From Leptotrichia sp. oral taxon 879 str. F0557 (GTDB lineage Bacteria; Fusobacteriota; Fusobacteriia; Fusobacteriales; Leptotrichiaceae): a DNA stretch of 38,100 nucleotides. The translations under genes and the position numbers were made by a program. The notes under the pieces are model-generated. The model was not told where the DNA came from, did no database searches, and was given only the letters and a program-made list of their open reading frames with translations. Position 1 is the stretch's first letter. Each line of letters begins with the position of its first letter. Below, piece after piece: positions 1-8,104 of the stretch. The stretch covers positions 30,134 through 68,233 of the forward strand of contig NZ_KI271335.1 of assembly GCF_000469385.1 (NCBI RefSeq). The letters run 5' to 3'.

Positions 1-47
1 CCTAAACTTGCTACGATTAACATAGCTATTCCTACTTTTTTTAACAT
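1..47 (-). CDS. 5' end of an exported-protein gene (partial, runs off the window)
   Basis: Only the first 15 codons are present, reading MLKKVGIAMLIVASL, a positively charged start followed by a hydrophobic signal-peptide core. This is nearly identical to the start of the gene at 586-1203 (MLKKIGIAMLIIASL). The similarity continues into the upstream DNA, where both carry ATGAAAGC followed by GATAAAA just before the start codon. The two are therefore tandem paralogues that duplicated together with their translation-initiation region. The body of the protein lies outside the window, so its function cannot be judged. Confidence 0.7.
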   Translation of the reverse strand, partial: MLKKVGIAMLIVASL

Positions 48-75
48 TTTTATCACTCGCTTTCATTTTTTATAT

Positions 76-558
76 TTATTCATAATTTTTCAAACTATTG
101 TTTAATTTTCCAGCACTATAAAGAGCAACATTTATAAATGTATGGTCTACTACTCTATATATTTCAATTATTTTTTTTGAATTATATAATAATAAAGCTC
201 CTTTACGCTCTTTTATATTCATTTTTTCTTTAGAAATCTTATTTATATTTTTTTTATAAGCTTCAATTATTTTTGCATGTTCTTCATCTGTTGTTACTGA
301 ATCAAAGATTGTTGAATACAACTTATTTTCAGAAAAAGCAAAACTGTTAAATTGTCTTTTTACACCTAACGGATCCTCTACATTTGCATAATAATAAACA
401 GCATAACTACCATTATCGTGTGAATTTGACAACGGTTCACTTTTCACAATATTTCTCAATTCTTTTGGAGAAATTTCAAAATTAATTTTATTCGTAACTT
501 TTTCTCCAAATACTGTTGCTGATAATAATAACATCATAAATAATAACATTTTTTTCAT
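76..558 (-). CDS. small exported protein of unknown function
   Basis: The 160-aa product starts with a typical signal peptide (MKKMLLFMMLLLSATVFG, likely cut near residue 18) and then a polar mature part of about 140 residues without cysteines or a recognisable domain. The start is set by AAAGGAG eight bases upstream. It lies 27 bases after the gene at 586-1203 and before the paralogue that runs off the left edge, all on the same strand, so the group is probably co-transcribed. I do not recognise the family. The mature part ('SFAFSENKLYSTIFDSVTTDEEHAKIIEAYKK' region, residues about 72-103) looks like a mixed alpha/beta extracytoplasmic domain. Confidence 0.75.
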   Translation of the reverse strand: MKKMLLFMMLLLSATVFGEKVTNKINFEISPKELRNIVKSEPLSNSHDNGSYAVYYYANVEDPLGVKRQFNSFAFSENKLYSTIFDSVTTDEEHAKIIEAYKKNINKISKEKMNIKERKGALLLYNSKKIIEIYRVVDHTFINVALYSAGKLNNSLKNYE

Positions 559-585
559 AATTAATTCTCCTTTATTTTTTTTAAA

Positions 586-1203
586 TTATTTTATTTTTGA
601 TTCATCAATTAACCATTTTCCATTTTGTTTTACAAGTTTTAATATTATTTCTGTTCCACCTTGATAATTTTTTCTACCATCAATAACAAATTCTTCCTCA
701 TACTTATCTTTTAAATAAACTGTTTTAGATTCGGGATCATATTCTTTCAGTAAAAATTCACTTTCCTGTGCTAAATCTTCTATTCCTAATCCCAATAAAG
801 GATCGTATTGATAATAGGAATATATATCATTGTTTTCTTTTAAAAATTTCTTTTCAGCAGGAGTTAATTTTTCTTTAGGTGATTCACTTGTTACTGCATA
901 CAATTCTTTTTCCTTTAAATCTATATATTTTTCTTTTCTAAAATATTCCTTTCTAAATTTTTCTGTAATTGGAGCTTTTGCAAACCATTTATCGAACTCA
1001 TCAGGGTTTTTTAATTGTATATATTCATTTGCAAAGTTTATTGCTATATTTATTATTTCTTTATCTTCATTGCTTAAATTTTTATTTACCTGATTACTTT
1101 CTTTAAATGTTTTATGGAATTTAATTTGTTTTGATTCATTTGTTGTAGCTGCAATTCCTAAACTTGCTATAATTAACATTGCTATTCCTATTTTTTTTAG
1201 CAT
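586..1203 (-). CDS. exported protein of unknown function, tandem paralogue of the edge gene
   Basis: The 205-aa product has an N-terminal signal peptide (MLKKIGIAMLIIASLGIAA) and a charged mature region. The final part (residues about 160-205, with YEEEFVIDGRKNYQGG and VKQNGKWLIDESKIK) resembles the NTF2-like or lumazine-binding-like ending of secreted proteins that finish with 'xGKWLIDxxxI'. That is an impression from the motif only. AAGGGA lies six bases before the ATG. It belongs to the run of small exported genes on the minus strand, and its signal sequence is repeated almost exactly at the left edge of the window. Confidence 0.75.
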   Translation of the reverse strand: MLKKIGIAMLIIASLGIAATTNESKQIKFHKTFKESNQVNKNLSNEDKEIINIAINFANEYIQLKNPDEFDKWFAKAPITEKFRKEYFRKEKYIDLKEKELYAVTSESPKEKLTPAEKKFLKENNDIYSYYQYDPLLGLGIEDLAQESEFLLKEYDPESKTVYLKDKYEEEFVIDGRKNYQGGTEIILKLVKQNGKWLIDESKIK

Positions 1204-1253
1204 TTTTTATCCCTTGCTTTCATTTATATTTTTTTTAAATATTAATTTTATAA

Positions 1254-1799
1254 CTAACCTGCTGGATAATATTCCAATACATTCTTTATATTACCATTTT
1301 TATCAGTAATTACAACCTTTTTAGTTTTTTCATCAAATCCAAAGTACAATTTAGGATGTTTTTTCCCATCTTGACCAATATAGTTGTCTATATAATAAAT
1401 TCCTTTTACATCTGTTTTTCTTATTTTATAATATGAAACATAAACTTCAGAATTTTCATCAAGACTTTCTTTAATGGTAAAACCATTTAAATTTTTGATA
1501 TTATTAAAATCTGATACTAGCGGAAGACCATTTTCAGGTTTTTCATCATAATATGATGATAGATAAAAGTTATTATTTTTATCAGATTCTAATTTCCCTA
1601 TTTTAAAGCTATATGTGTTATATACACCCTCTACACCATCTTTTTTATCCAACCAGCTAAAATTCATTATGCTGATTTCCTGTTCGGGAACTTTATTTTC
1701 TTTTTCAATTTTCTCCCAGCTTTTTCCTGTTGTAGTAATTTTTGCTGCAAATGCCATTGCACTTAATACAAGCAATCCTGTTAAAACTAATTTTTTCAT
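1254..1799 (-). CDS. exported protein of unknown function
   Basis: A 181-aa exported protein starting MKKLVLTGLLVLSAMAFAA, a signal peptide with an AFA-type cleavage site. The frame is open three codons further upstream (MIF-), but that ATG sits directly on the AAAGGAG ribosome site, so the internal ATG at 1799 is preferred. The mature part is rich in Lys, Asp and Tyr and contains two YY-centred segments (YDEKPENGLPLVSDF, YYIDNYIGQDGKK) suggestive of beta structure. No catalytic motif is visible. The same 'AGGAG...ATGATTTTTATGAAAAA' start architecture occurs in the next gene, so their 5' ends may have a common origin. Confidence 0.75.
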   Translation of the reverse strand: MKKLVLTGLLVLSAMAFAAKITTTGKSWEKIEKENKVPEQEISIMNFSWLDKKDGVEGVYNTYSFKIGKLESDKNNNFYLSSYYDEKPENGLPLVSDFNNIKNLNGFTIKESLDENSEVYVSYYKIRKTDVKGIYYIDNYIGQDGKKHPKLYFGFDEKTKKVVITDKNGNIKNVLEYYPAG

Positions 1800-1848
1800 A
1801 AAAATCATTTCTCCTTTAAGTTTTAATTAACTATATTTTTCTGCATCG

Positions 1849-2217
1849 CTAATCTATAGACAGATAATCGCCTTCCCAGTCAATTCCTTTTTCCTTTGCA
1901 TATTCAAAACTGTCTGTTTTAAGTTTACCAGTTTTTTTATTTACAGTGTAACTGAACATACGAGGTTCAACTCTAGGATCTCCACCACATTTTTCATTAT
2001 CACTACGTACATCAACCTGAAAATCTTCCGCAGTTTCATCAATGTAAAATTTCATACACTTTGTTCCTAATTTACCACCAAGGTTATGCTTAATTATAGA
2101 TTTTTTCACATTTTTTAATGCTTCTGCCTCACTTTTTACAGGTGCGGCACTTAAAAAACTAGCACATAATAGCAAAAGAGTAAAAATTTCAATCTTTCTA
2201 TTAAAAAACTTTTTCAT
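1849..2217 (-). CDS. small exported protein, PepSY-like
   Basis: A 122-aa exported protein: signal peptide to about residue 25 (LLLLCASFLSAAP), then SEAEALKNVKKSIIKHN, a region with FQVDVRS, and finally YTVNKKTGKLKTDSF. The order 'helix with AEALKNV..., strand, strand ending in xVNKxTGKL' is the pattern of PepSY domains (known as protease-inhibitory or regulatory periplasmic domains). I infer a divergent single PepSY unit. Two cysteines (CMKF and EKCGG) could form a disulfide. The ATG at 2217 is chosen over the ATG three codons upstream because the latter abuts GGAGAG. It lies close to the histidine-kinase operon that also carries a PepSY protein. Confidence 0.7.
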   Translation of the reverse strand: MKKFFNRKIEIFTLLLLCASFLSAAPVKSEAEALKNVKKSIIKHNLGGKLGTKCMKFYIDETAEDFQVDVRSDNEKCGGDPRVEPRMFSYTVNKKTGKLKTDSFEYAKEKGIDWEGDYLSID

Positions 2218-2266
2218 AAAAATCATCTCTCCTTCAAGTTTTAATTTTATAACTTTTTTATTTAAA

Positions 2267-3041
2267 CTAATACATAATTCGGCCTTGAATATATTGGCTT
2301 ACGCTGTTATCCTTTTTTTCAATTAATTCTTTAAGTTTTTCCAAATCACTATTAAAGGCAGTATTTTTTATATCTGCTACATCTATTTTACTCAAAGTTT
2401 TTAATGCTTCTCCAAATTTTCCTAAACGACGTTCAGCTTCAGCTTTCAAAAATGCAGCTTCAAGATAATCATTTCTTTTAATATTTTTCATTTCCATATT
2501 AATATTATCTTTAAATGATTTATAGGTCATTTTTTCTAATTTGTCAGCATAACTTAGTGCTTTTTTCAAATCAGATTCTGTTGCTAAATTATTTTTATCA
2601 TAAACTTCCCCAATAATTCCTCCATGTTCATCCAGGTAATGTAAAATAATCAACTTCCAATGTTTTGGCTGTGCTTTAAGAAATACTTCATCTATAGCTT
2701 CTTTATTACCTAAAGAACTATACAATTCTGCTTGCCTTAAAAGCTCCTGTCCCGAATACTGTCCATTATTTTTTCTAATTACTGCCTGTAAATAATTCAA
2801 TGCCTTTTCCCTAAAAATTTTCTTTGCTTTCTCATCAATACCGATTTCATTATAATATTTATAACGATAACCATTTTCAGCCTTTTGCAAGCTGGAAACG
2901 CTATAATAAAAATCAGCTATCTTTTCTAAATAAATATTCTTATCCTGCTTTTCTATAAGAGCATTTACTTTATTGTATTCTCTGTTACTAATATACAAGT
3001 AAGCTAAACTCGATGGAAAACCATCTTTTTTTCCTTTTCAT
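2267..3041 (-). pseudogene. truncated paralogue of the 396-aa helical-repeat exported protein
   Basis: The open frame from 2998 down to 2267 matches residues from about 166 to the end of the product of 3143-4333 (for example ALSYADKL, KAEAERRLGKF, ALKTLSKI versus ASKTLSKI). The homology continues upstream as GFPSSLAYLYISN (counterpart EFPWKLAYLYISN). A well-placed start (AAAGGAG, then ATG at 3041) begins MKRKK but is in another frame and stops after 17 codons at 2988. So the signal peptide and roughly 150 residues have been lost, with a join next to a run of seven A. Removing one A from this run would fuse MKRKK to the open frame. Translation as it stands would need a TTG at 2998 without a ribosome site. 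Confidence 0.75.
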
Positions 3042-3060
3042 ACTCAACTCCTTTCCCTTT

Positions 3061-3118
3061 GATAAATGTATTTTATCAAATGAACCTTAAAATTAACTGA
3101 AAATTTTTAAGAAATTTA
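3061..3118 (-). promoter_or_regulatory. promoter-region repeat, copy 1 (upstream of the truncated paralogue)
   Basis: This segment is about 85-90% identical to 4411-4470. Both lie upstream of paralogous genes. Read on the minus strand, each contains CTTAAAAATTTTCAGTTAA followed by TTTAAGG, i.e. an inverted repeat CTTAAAA/TTTTAAG (3086-3111), then TTTGATAAAAT, an extended -10 (TGn-TAAAAT, 3070-3075). No good -35 hexamer is present; the inverted repeat occupies that position, which suggests a regulator-dependent promoter. Which protein binds is not shown by the sequence. Confidence 0.5.
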
Positions 3119-3142
3119 CAATATATGAAAAAATTTCTAATG

Positions 3143-4333
3143 TTAGTAACTAATTGGTTCTGGAATATATTGCCTTACACTAATGTCCTTCTTATTTATT
3201 CTTTCTTTAAGAATTTTAAAATCATAATCATAAAGCGTATCTTTAACATCTGTTAAATTTATTTTACTTAAAGTTTTTGATGCTTCTTCAAATTTTCCTA
3301 AACGACGTTCAGCTTCAGCTTTTAAAATTATAGATAGATTATATTGAATTTTATCAGCATTATTATTTTTAGAAATCATTTTTACTAATTTGTCAGCATA
3401 ACTTAGTGCTTTTTTCAAATTATCTTCTGTTGCTAATTTTTTTTCATCATAGACATCACCAATACTTCCTATAGGCTCATCTAAATAATATGACACAATC
3501 AGACTCCAGTATTCTGATGGTGCTTTAGAAAATACTTCGTCAATTGCCTTTTCATTTCCCAAAGATTTGTATAAATCTACCAGTCTGAAAAGTTCTTTCT
3601 CTGAATAACGTCCTTTATTTTTCTTAATTACATCCTGTAAGTAATACAACGCTTTTTCTCTAAATTCTTTTTCTGTTTTTTTATCAATACTTTCCTTATT
3701 AAAATCCATATAGTCATAACCATAATAGTTTATTTGAGATTTTTCTATATCAGAGAGAGTGTAGTAAAAATTTGCTATTCTTTCCAAATGAACGTTCTTA
3801 TACTGTTTTTCCACTAAGGCATTTGCTTTATCAAATTCTTTGTTACTAATATATAAATAAGCTAGCTTCCAAGGAAATTCGCTTTTATTTTCCATAGGCA
3901 AAGATTTTTCAAGATAACTTATCCCTTTTGCCAAACTTTCCTTTAAAGTGTTAGCATTTTCAAAATTCTCATTAATTTGTGCTATATATGCTTTGTAATA
4001 TGTTTCGCCTATTTCCTTGTCTGAAAATCCTCCTGCCATTTCATAAAATCTCCCTAAATAATATTCTTTAGGCAAATTTTGGGGAATAGCCTTATATTCT
4101 TTTGAATTTATTATTTTTTCATATTTTTTTAATTCTTCTTTTGTAAATTCATTCTTGAACATTACAAATTTGTTAGTCGGGCATTGTGGCGAATCATCAA
4201 TGCTACTAAACTTTTCTTTTCCTATCGGACAAGTATAATCTTTTTTTATTGCTGGTATAGAAAATCCATTTGCAGCATAAAGTGTTAATCCTGTCATAAC
4301 TAATACAGATAATTTTCTTGATTTCTTTTTCAT
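3143..4333 (-). CDS. exported helical-repeat (TPR/Sel1-like) protein
   Basis: A 396-aa protein with a signal peptide (residues 1-25, ending GFSIPA). A short segment follows with CPIG (C35) and CP (C51), which looks like half of a rubredoxin-type knuckle. Then come long helices with repeated motifs such as YYLGRFYEMAG, FREKALYYLQDVI, ADKLVKMI and AEAERRLGKFEEASKTL, typical of TPR/Sel1-like solenoids. AGGAGAA precedes the ATG. The C-terminal 230 residues are duplicated as a damaged copy just downstream. It starts a transcription unit of its own: a terminator (4490-4507) separates it from the PepSY/two-component operon, and its upstream region carries the shared promoter repeat. The function is unknown; a scaffold or envelope protein is an inference from the fold. 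Confidence 0.8.
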   Translation of the reverse strand: MKKKSRKLSVLVMTGLTLYAANGFSIPAIKKDYTCPIGKEKFSSIDDSPQCPTNKFVMFKNEFTKEELKKYEKIINSKEYKAIPQNLPKEYYLGRFYEMAGGFSDKEIGETYYKAYIAQINENFENANTLKESLAKGISYLEKSLPMENKSEFPWKLAYLYISNKEFDKANALVEKQYKNVHLERIANFYYTLSDIEKSQINYYGYDYMDFNKESIDKKTEKEFREKALYYLQDVIKKNKGRYSEKELFRLVDLYKSLGNEKAIDEVFSKAPSEYWSLIVSYYLDEPIGSIGDVYDEKKLATEDNLKKALSYADKLVKMISKNNNADKIQYNLSIILKAEAERRLGKFEEASKTLSKINLTDVKDTLYDYDFKILKERINKKDISVRQYIPEPISY

Positions 4334-4410
4334 AGTTCTCCTACTTTCTTATCATAACAATACTATTTTAAAATTTGTATCAAAAGTTATGATATATTTA
4401 AGTTTAAAAA

Positions 4411-4470
4411 GATTCAAGTGTATTTTAGCAAATTAACCTTAAATTTAACTGAAAATTTTTAAGAAATTTA
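4411..4470 (-). promoter_or_regulatory. promoter-region repeat, copy 2 (upstream of the 396-aa exported protein)
   Basis: Copy 2 of the repeat described at 3061-3118. On the minus strand it has the same CTTAAAA...ATTTAAG inverted repeat (one mismatch) and the conserved extended -10 (TTTGCTAAAAT, hexamer at 4422-4427). Transcription would begin near 4415, leaving a leader of about 80 bases before the ATG at 4333. Preservation of both elements between the copies argues that they are functional. Confidence 0.5.
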
Positions 4471-4489
4471 AACTTTTTTATAATTTAAA

Positions 4490-4507
4490 AAGAGGCATAA
4501 GCCCCTT
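4490..4507 (-). terminator. rho-independent terminator of the two-component/PepSY operon
   Basis: On the minus strand, AAGGGGC TTAT GCCTCTT makes a 7-bp stem with one G-U pair and a 4-base loop, followed by TTTTAAATT. It starts about 10 bases past the stop codon of the PepSY gene. On the plus strand one pair would be an A-C mismatch, so it favours minus-strand transcripts. Confidence 0.75.
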
Positions 4508-4517
4508 GTTTTTAATT

Positions 4518-5222
4518 CTATTTTTTTAATTTCCAACTTAAAACTTCACCTGTTGATAAATTAACTCTAAAGTAATATTCTATATAATTTGCTTTTATTA
4601 TTCCTTTATAAACTGATTTTTCAGCATCTACAAGGATAACTTCCTCAAATGAAGTATTTTCTAAGTTTTCAGAAACTTTTCGTTTTAGTTTTTCTAAAAT
4701 CATCTCTTCTACATTTTTTTCTTTTTCAATATACTTGGCCGCATAACTTTCCTCATTATCTCTTCTTTTACTATATTCCATCTTACTTTGCATATCATCA
4801 TATTCATCAGATTCAGTAATTGGCGATGCTGGTGCTGGTACTGCTTGAGGTGGTAATGTTATAGGTTTTTCTCTACTAAAACGAGCATCAGATATAAGTC
4901 TTTCACTGGAGCTATGTGTAATCACCTGTCCTGTATTTGCATCAACATTATATCTATATTTTTTATTTCTATAATAAAATTCAATAGCATAGACATATTT
5001 CTTATTTTCTTTTTCTAAAATAAGTTTTGTCAATTTTACATTGTTTGAATGAACTTTAGAATGTTCAAAAACAATTTTTTTGGCTTTTTCCAAATTTATT
5101 TTCACTCTATTGTTTCTTATTGTTACAGTCGTTATTTCTGAAGAATACAAATTTATACCAGATGCAGCAGGAAGCATTGCTAAAATTAGAAACGGTTTTA
5201 CTCTTTTTTCTAATGTTTTCAT
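4518..5222 (-). CDS. exported protein with two PepSY domains
   Basis: A 234-aa product. It has an N-terminal hydrophobic segment (PFLILAMLPAASG) and a first PepSY unit (KINLEKAKKIVFEHS... to YRYNVDANTGQVI). A Pro-rich linker follows (LPPQAVPAPASPITE), then a second unit (ENTSFEEVILVD... to YYFRVNLSTGEVLSWKL). PepSY domains are known as protease-inhibiting or regulatory modules outside the membrane. The start at 5222 is chosen because AAGGA lies just before it; the open frame extends 14 codons further without a ribosome site. It is the last gene of the operon with the response regulator and histidine kinase, the usual context of PepSY proteins that tune or report to a sensor. Two-domain PepSY proteins next to OmpR systems are common; the ligand is unknown. 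Confidence 0.85.
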   Translation of the reverse strand: MKTLEKRVKPFLILAMLPAASGINLYSSEITTVTIRNNRVKINLEKAKKIVFEHSKVHSNNVKLTKLILEKENKKYVYAIEFYYRNKKYRYNVDANTGQVITHSSSERLISDARFSREKPITLPPQAVPAPASPITESDEYDDMQSKMEYSKRRDNEESYAAKYIEKEKNVEEMILEKLKRKVSENLENTSFEEVILVDAEKSVYKGIIKANYIEYYFRVNLSTGEVLSWKLKK

Positions 5223-5285
5223 TTTTTTCCTTTCTATAAATAAATCTATATTAATATTAATCAAAATAATTTCTTTAATTCTATA

Positions 5286-6725
5286 TTACAAAATTTTTTC
5301 AGGCAAATAAAAAGTAAAAATTGTCCCTTTCCCTAATTCACTTTCTACCATAATTGTCCCCTTATGCTCTTCAATTATCCATTTTACAATAGAAAGCCCA
5401 AGTCCTGAATTATCAGTGGAACGGGAAGATTCAACCTGATAAAAACGATTCCAGATTTTATTAATATGTTCACTTGAAATTCCTATTCCATCATCAATAA
5501 TTTGACATTTTATTTTTGACTTTTGTACATCAGTATTTTCAGATTCATTTTCTATTTTATTTAAAATTATTTTTATTGTTCCATTTTCATTTCCATAAGT
5601 AATCGCATTTGAAATAAGATTTATAAAAACTCGTGTAAGCATATCTTTATCAACATCTGCAAAAATATCATTTTTTTCATCGTAAATAATTTTAATATTT
5701 TTTTCTTTAGCATAATTGCTTTCAACTTCAATAACTAACTGAATAATTTCATTCAAATTCTCATTCTTGATATTAAGTTTTTGATTTTTTTTATCCATTC
5801 TGGCGAGCATAAGCAGTTGAGAAATCAACGTTGACATTTTTTTAGATTTTTCCAAAATATTTTTTAATATATCTTCTGATTCTTCATTTAAATTCAAATA
5901 TTTCAAACTGTACTCACTTTGCATACGAATTGCTGAAAGTGGAGTCCTTAATTCGTGAGCCACATCCGATGTAAACTGAGCTTCCCTGTCAAACGCTTCT
6001 TGAAGACGGTTGAACATCTGATCAAAAGTTTCAGCCAAATCATAGATTTCCCTCTCTCCACTTTGTAAATTAATTCTCTGAGAAAGGTCATCCCCTCTCG
6101 AAATTTTGTTAACCGTTTTAACTATTTGCTCAATTGGGCTAAAAGATTTTTTTGTTATAAATTTTCCGCTTAAAATAGAAACAATTATCAAGAATGGAAA
6201 TATAATAATAAATATTAAAATAATTAGTTCTATATTTTTTTCAAGGCTGGAAAAAGGTGTAATCCCTCTAATTAATATTTCTCCATGTTCGATAAAATTT
6301 TTCCTTATATCATAAACATACCATTTTGAATTTGAATTTTTTTGTTTTACTATTTTTACTTTATTGCTTTCATCAGAATTTTGAGAAACTTCTAAATCAA
6401 TATCTGTATTTCCGTATATAAAGTTAAGATTTTTATCATAAATTGAAATAAAAATATCGTCGGTTATTACGCTAAGATTATTGTCAATTATTAACTCCCC
6501 ATTTTCAAGTTCAATGCTCTTATTAATTTTTTCTACTGTTGTTTTAAGCCTTTTATAAACAGAATTTTTTACTGCAATAGAACTTATATAAAACATCGTT
6601 CCTAAAAAACACAGTACAATTATAATTATCATACTCGTATACCATAATGCAATTTTTGTTTTTATTGAAATTCTTTTTTTATTATTTATTTTATTAACAA
6701 AATTATTACTAGTATTCTTATTCAT
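5286..6725 (-). CDS. sensor histidine kinase (HAMP, two-component system)
   Basis: A 479-aa membrane kinase. TM1 spans about residues 25-50, an extracytoplasmic sensor about 51-163 and TM2 about 165-187, followed by a HAMP linker. The dimerisation helix carries FTSDVAHELRTPLS with the phosphoacceptor His257. The ATP-binding domain has the N box (NLISNAITYG), G1 (DDGIGIS), F box (WNRFYQVESS) and G2 (GLGLSIV). These are complete, so it should be active. Its start overlaps the end of the response-regulator gene by 8 bases, indicating coupled translation. The downstream PepSY protein belongs to the same operon. The ~113-residue sensor has no named domain that I recognise, so the stimulus is unknown. 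Confidence 0.95.
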   Translation of the reverse strand: MNKNTSNNFVNKINNKKRISIKTKIALWYTSMIIIIVLCFLGTMFYISSIAVKNSVYKRLKTTVEKINKSIELENGELIIDNNLSVITDDIFISIYDKNLNFIYGNTDIDLEVSQNSDESNKVKIVKQKNSNSKWYVYDIRKNFIEHGEILIRGITPFSSLEKNIELIILIFIIIFPFLIIVSILSGKFITKKSFSPIEQIVKTVNKISRGDDLSQRINLQSGEREIYDLAETFDQMFNRLQEAFDREAQFTSDVAHELRTPLSAIRMQSEYSLKYLNLNEESEDILKNILEKSKKMSTLISQLLMLARMDKKNQKLNIKNENLNEIIQLVIEVESNYAKEKNIKIIYDEKNDIFADVDKDMLTRVFINLISNAITYGNENGTIKIILNKIENESENTDVQKSKIKCQIIDDGIGISSEHINKIWNRFYQVESSRSTDNSGLGLSIVKWIIEEHKGTIMVESELGKGTIFTFYLPEKIL

Positions 6726-7404
6726 TTTCTTCCTTTAAGACATATCCTACACCTCTTATTGTATGAATCAATTTAGGTGTAAAATCTGTATCAATTTTTT
6801 TTCTCAATAGCCTTATATGTACTTCAATCACATTACTATTTCTTTCAGAGTCAAAATCATAAATATGCTGCTCAATTTTTTCTTTAGAAATAACTCTTTT
6901 TTTGTTTCTTATCATATATTCCAGTACTGAAAATTCTTTTGGAGATAATTTTATCTTCTTTTCATCCCTATATACAGTGTGTGTATTACAGTCAACTGTA
7001 AGATTTGCTAATTTAAAAACATTTCCTACTGAATCAGATTTTATACTATTTTTTCTAAGAATTACACGAATACGTGCAAGCAATTCCTCAAAATCAAACG
7101 GCTTTATCAAATAATCATCAGCTCCATAATCCAGCCCTTTTACTCTATCCTGAACACTTTCTCTCGCAGTCAAAAATAAAACTGGTGTCTGTATCCCTTT
7201 ATTCCGTATTCTCTTCAATACTTCAAACCCATCAAGTTTAGGCAGCATTATATCTAATATCAGAACATCATACTCCGTAGAAAAAATATAATCTAACGCT
7301 TCTTCTCCATCAAAACAGCTATCAACACTGTAATTTTCCTTTTTTAACGTTCTAGCTATAATATCGTTTATCATTCTCTCATCTTCTACAATCAAAATTC
7401 TCAT
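6718..7404 (-). CDS. OmpR/PhoB-family response regulator
   Basis: A 228-aa regulator. The receiver domain has Glu7/Asp8, the phosphoacceptor Asp51 (ILDIMLPKLDG), Thr79 and Lys101 (LIKPF). The C-terminal winged helix (residues about 130-225) contains KLSPKEFSVLEYMIRN, NVIEVHIRLLRKKID and TIRGVGYVL, the hallmark of OmpR-type DNA-binding domains. It is the first gene of the operon with the histidine kinase and PepSY gene. AGGA lies before the ATG. Likely targets include genes of the adjacent exported-protein array, whose duplicated promoter region has a conserved inverted repeat, but that link is only a hypothesis from position. Confidence 0.95.
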   Translation of the reverse strand: MRILIVEDERMINDIIARTLKKENYSVDSCFDGEEALDYIFSTEYDVLILDIMLPKLDGFEVLKRIRNKGIQTPVLFLTARESVQDRVKGLDYGADDYLIKPFDFEELLARIRVILRKNSIKSDSVGNVFKLANLTVDCNTHTVYRDEKKIKLSPKEFSVLEYMIRNKKRVISKEKIEQHIYDFDSERNSNVIEVHIRLLRKKIDTDFTPKLIHTIRGVGYVLKEENE

Positions 7405-7509
7405 CTTCTAAATCCTCATTCTTGTTATTTTATTTCTATTTAATTTCTTATATATACTCAAATCCGTTTAATATCATTCTATTAAATTAAATCACTTCTA
7501 ATTTTAATT

Positions 7510-8058
7510 TTAAAGTAATTCTGTTATGTATTCCTTTTCAAATTCTTTTGAAGCAGACTCCAACACCTTAAAGTTATTTACTCTTCTATATATTTTTTTC
7601 TGTGATTCACTCAATTCTTCGAAATTTTTTGTAAAAATATTATATATTTTTTCAGCTTTTGCAAATATAATATTTTTATTCTTTTCACAATATTTCAATT
7701 GATTTTTTAATAATCTAAAATATTTTATATCCTCTGTATTTAAACTTTTACTTAACATTTTTAAATCCAATTTTTTCCTACATAAATCATTATTAATAAC
7801 TGGAATCATATTGTTAAAATTAATAATTCCTAAGTTACCTTTATCTATTTTGAAAAAATCTATATTAGTTTTCATTTTTTTATGTTTTTCTTTTGGAGAA
7901 GATAATGGTGCAAAATACTCCTTATTATTTATCTTAAAAACTATTCCTATAAATGGTCTGTTTACTTTTAGCGAAACTTTATTTTCATATATTCCTAAAT
8001 ACTTTAAATAACTTGATGTTAATGTTATAAAATATAATTTACTTTTCCTTTCGTTCAT
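7510..8058 (-). CDS. toxN: type III toxin-antitoxin toxin, ToxN/AbiQ-family endoribonuclease
   Basis: The 182-aa size and motifs match the ToxN/AbiQ family: the N-terminal LKYLGIYENKV, RPFIGIVFKIN, the signature YFAPLSSPKEKHKKMK (Ser53, Ser54, Lys56 in the region of the active site known from ToxN) and GNLGIINFNNMIPV. Family members cleave RNA and are held inactive by binding a small repeat RNA encoded just upstream. That arrangement is present: three tandem repeats and a terminator hairpin lie immediately before the gene. AAGGGG five bases before the ATG is a good ribosome site. Known systems of this family (ToxIN, AbiQ) abort phage infection. The C-terminal half is Lys-rich and helical, as in the family. 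No damage is visible. Confidence 0.9.
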   Translation of the reverse strand: MNERKSKLYFITLTSSYLKYLGIYENKVSLKVNRPFIGIVFKINNKEYFAPLSSPKEKHKKMKTNIDFFKIDKGNLGIINFNNMIPVINNDLCRKKLDLKMLSKSLNTEDIKYFRLLKNQLKYCEKNKNIIFAKAEKIYNIFTKNFEELSESQKKIYRRVNNFKVLESASKEFEKEYITELL

Positions 8059-8080
8059 TTAATCCCCTTTTTATTTAAAA

Positions 8081-8104
8081 AGGCGATACATAATAATATC
8101 GCCT
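8081..8104 (-). terminator. terminator between antitoxin RNA repeats and toxN
   Basis: On the minus strand AGGCGATA TTATTATG TATCGCCT forms a perfect 8-bp stem with an 8-base loop, followed by TTTTAAA. It sits between the repeats and the toxN ribosome site. In known type III systems a terminator in this position lets most transcripts end after the antitoxin and only some read into the toxin, keeping the RNA in excess. Confidence 0.85.

Noticed and set aside
5286-7404. Assignment of the two-component system to a named Fusobacterium pair (such as CarRS or ModRS)
   Set aside because: Only general OmpR/HAMP-kinase motifs are visible. Naming it would need a full-length comparison that I cannot run.
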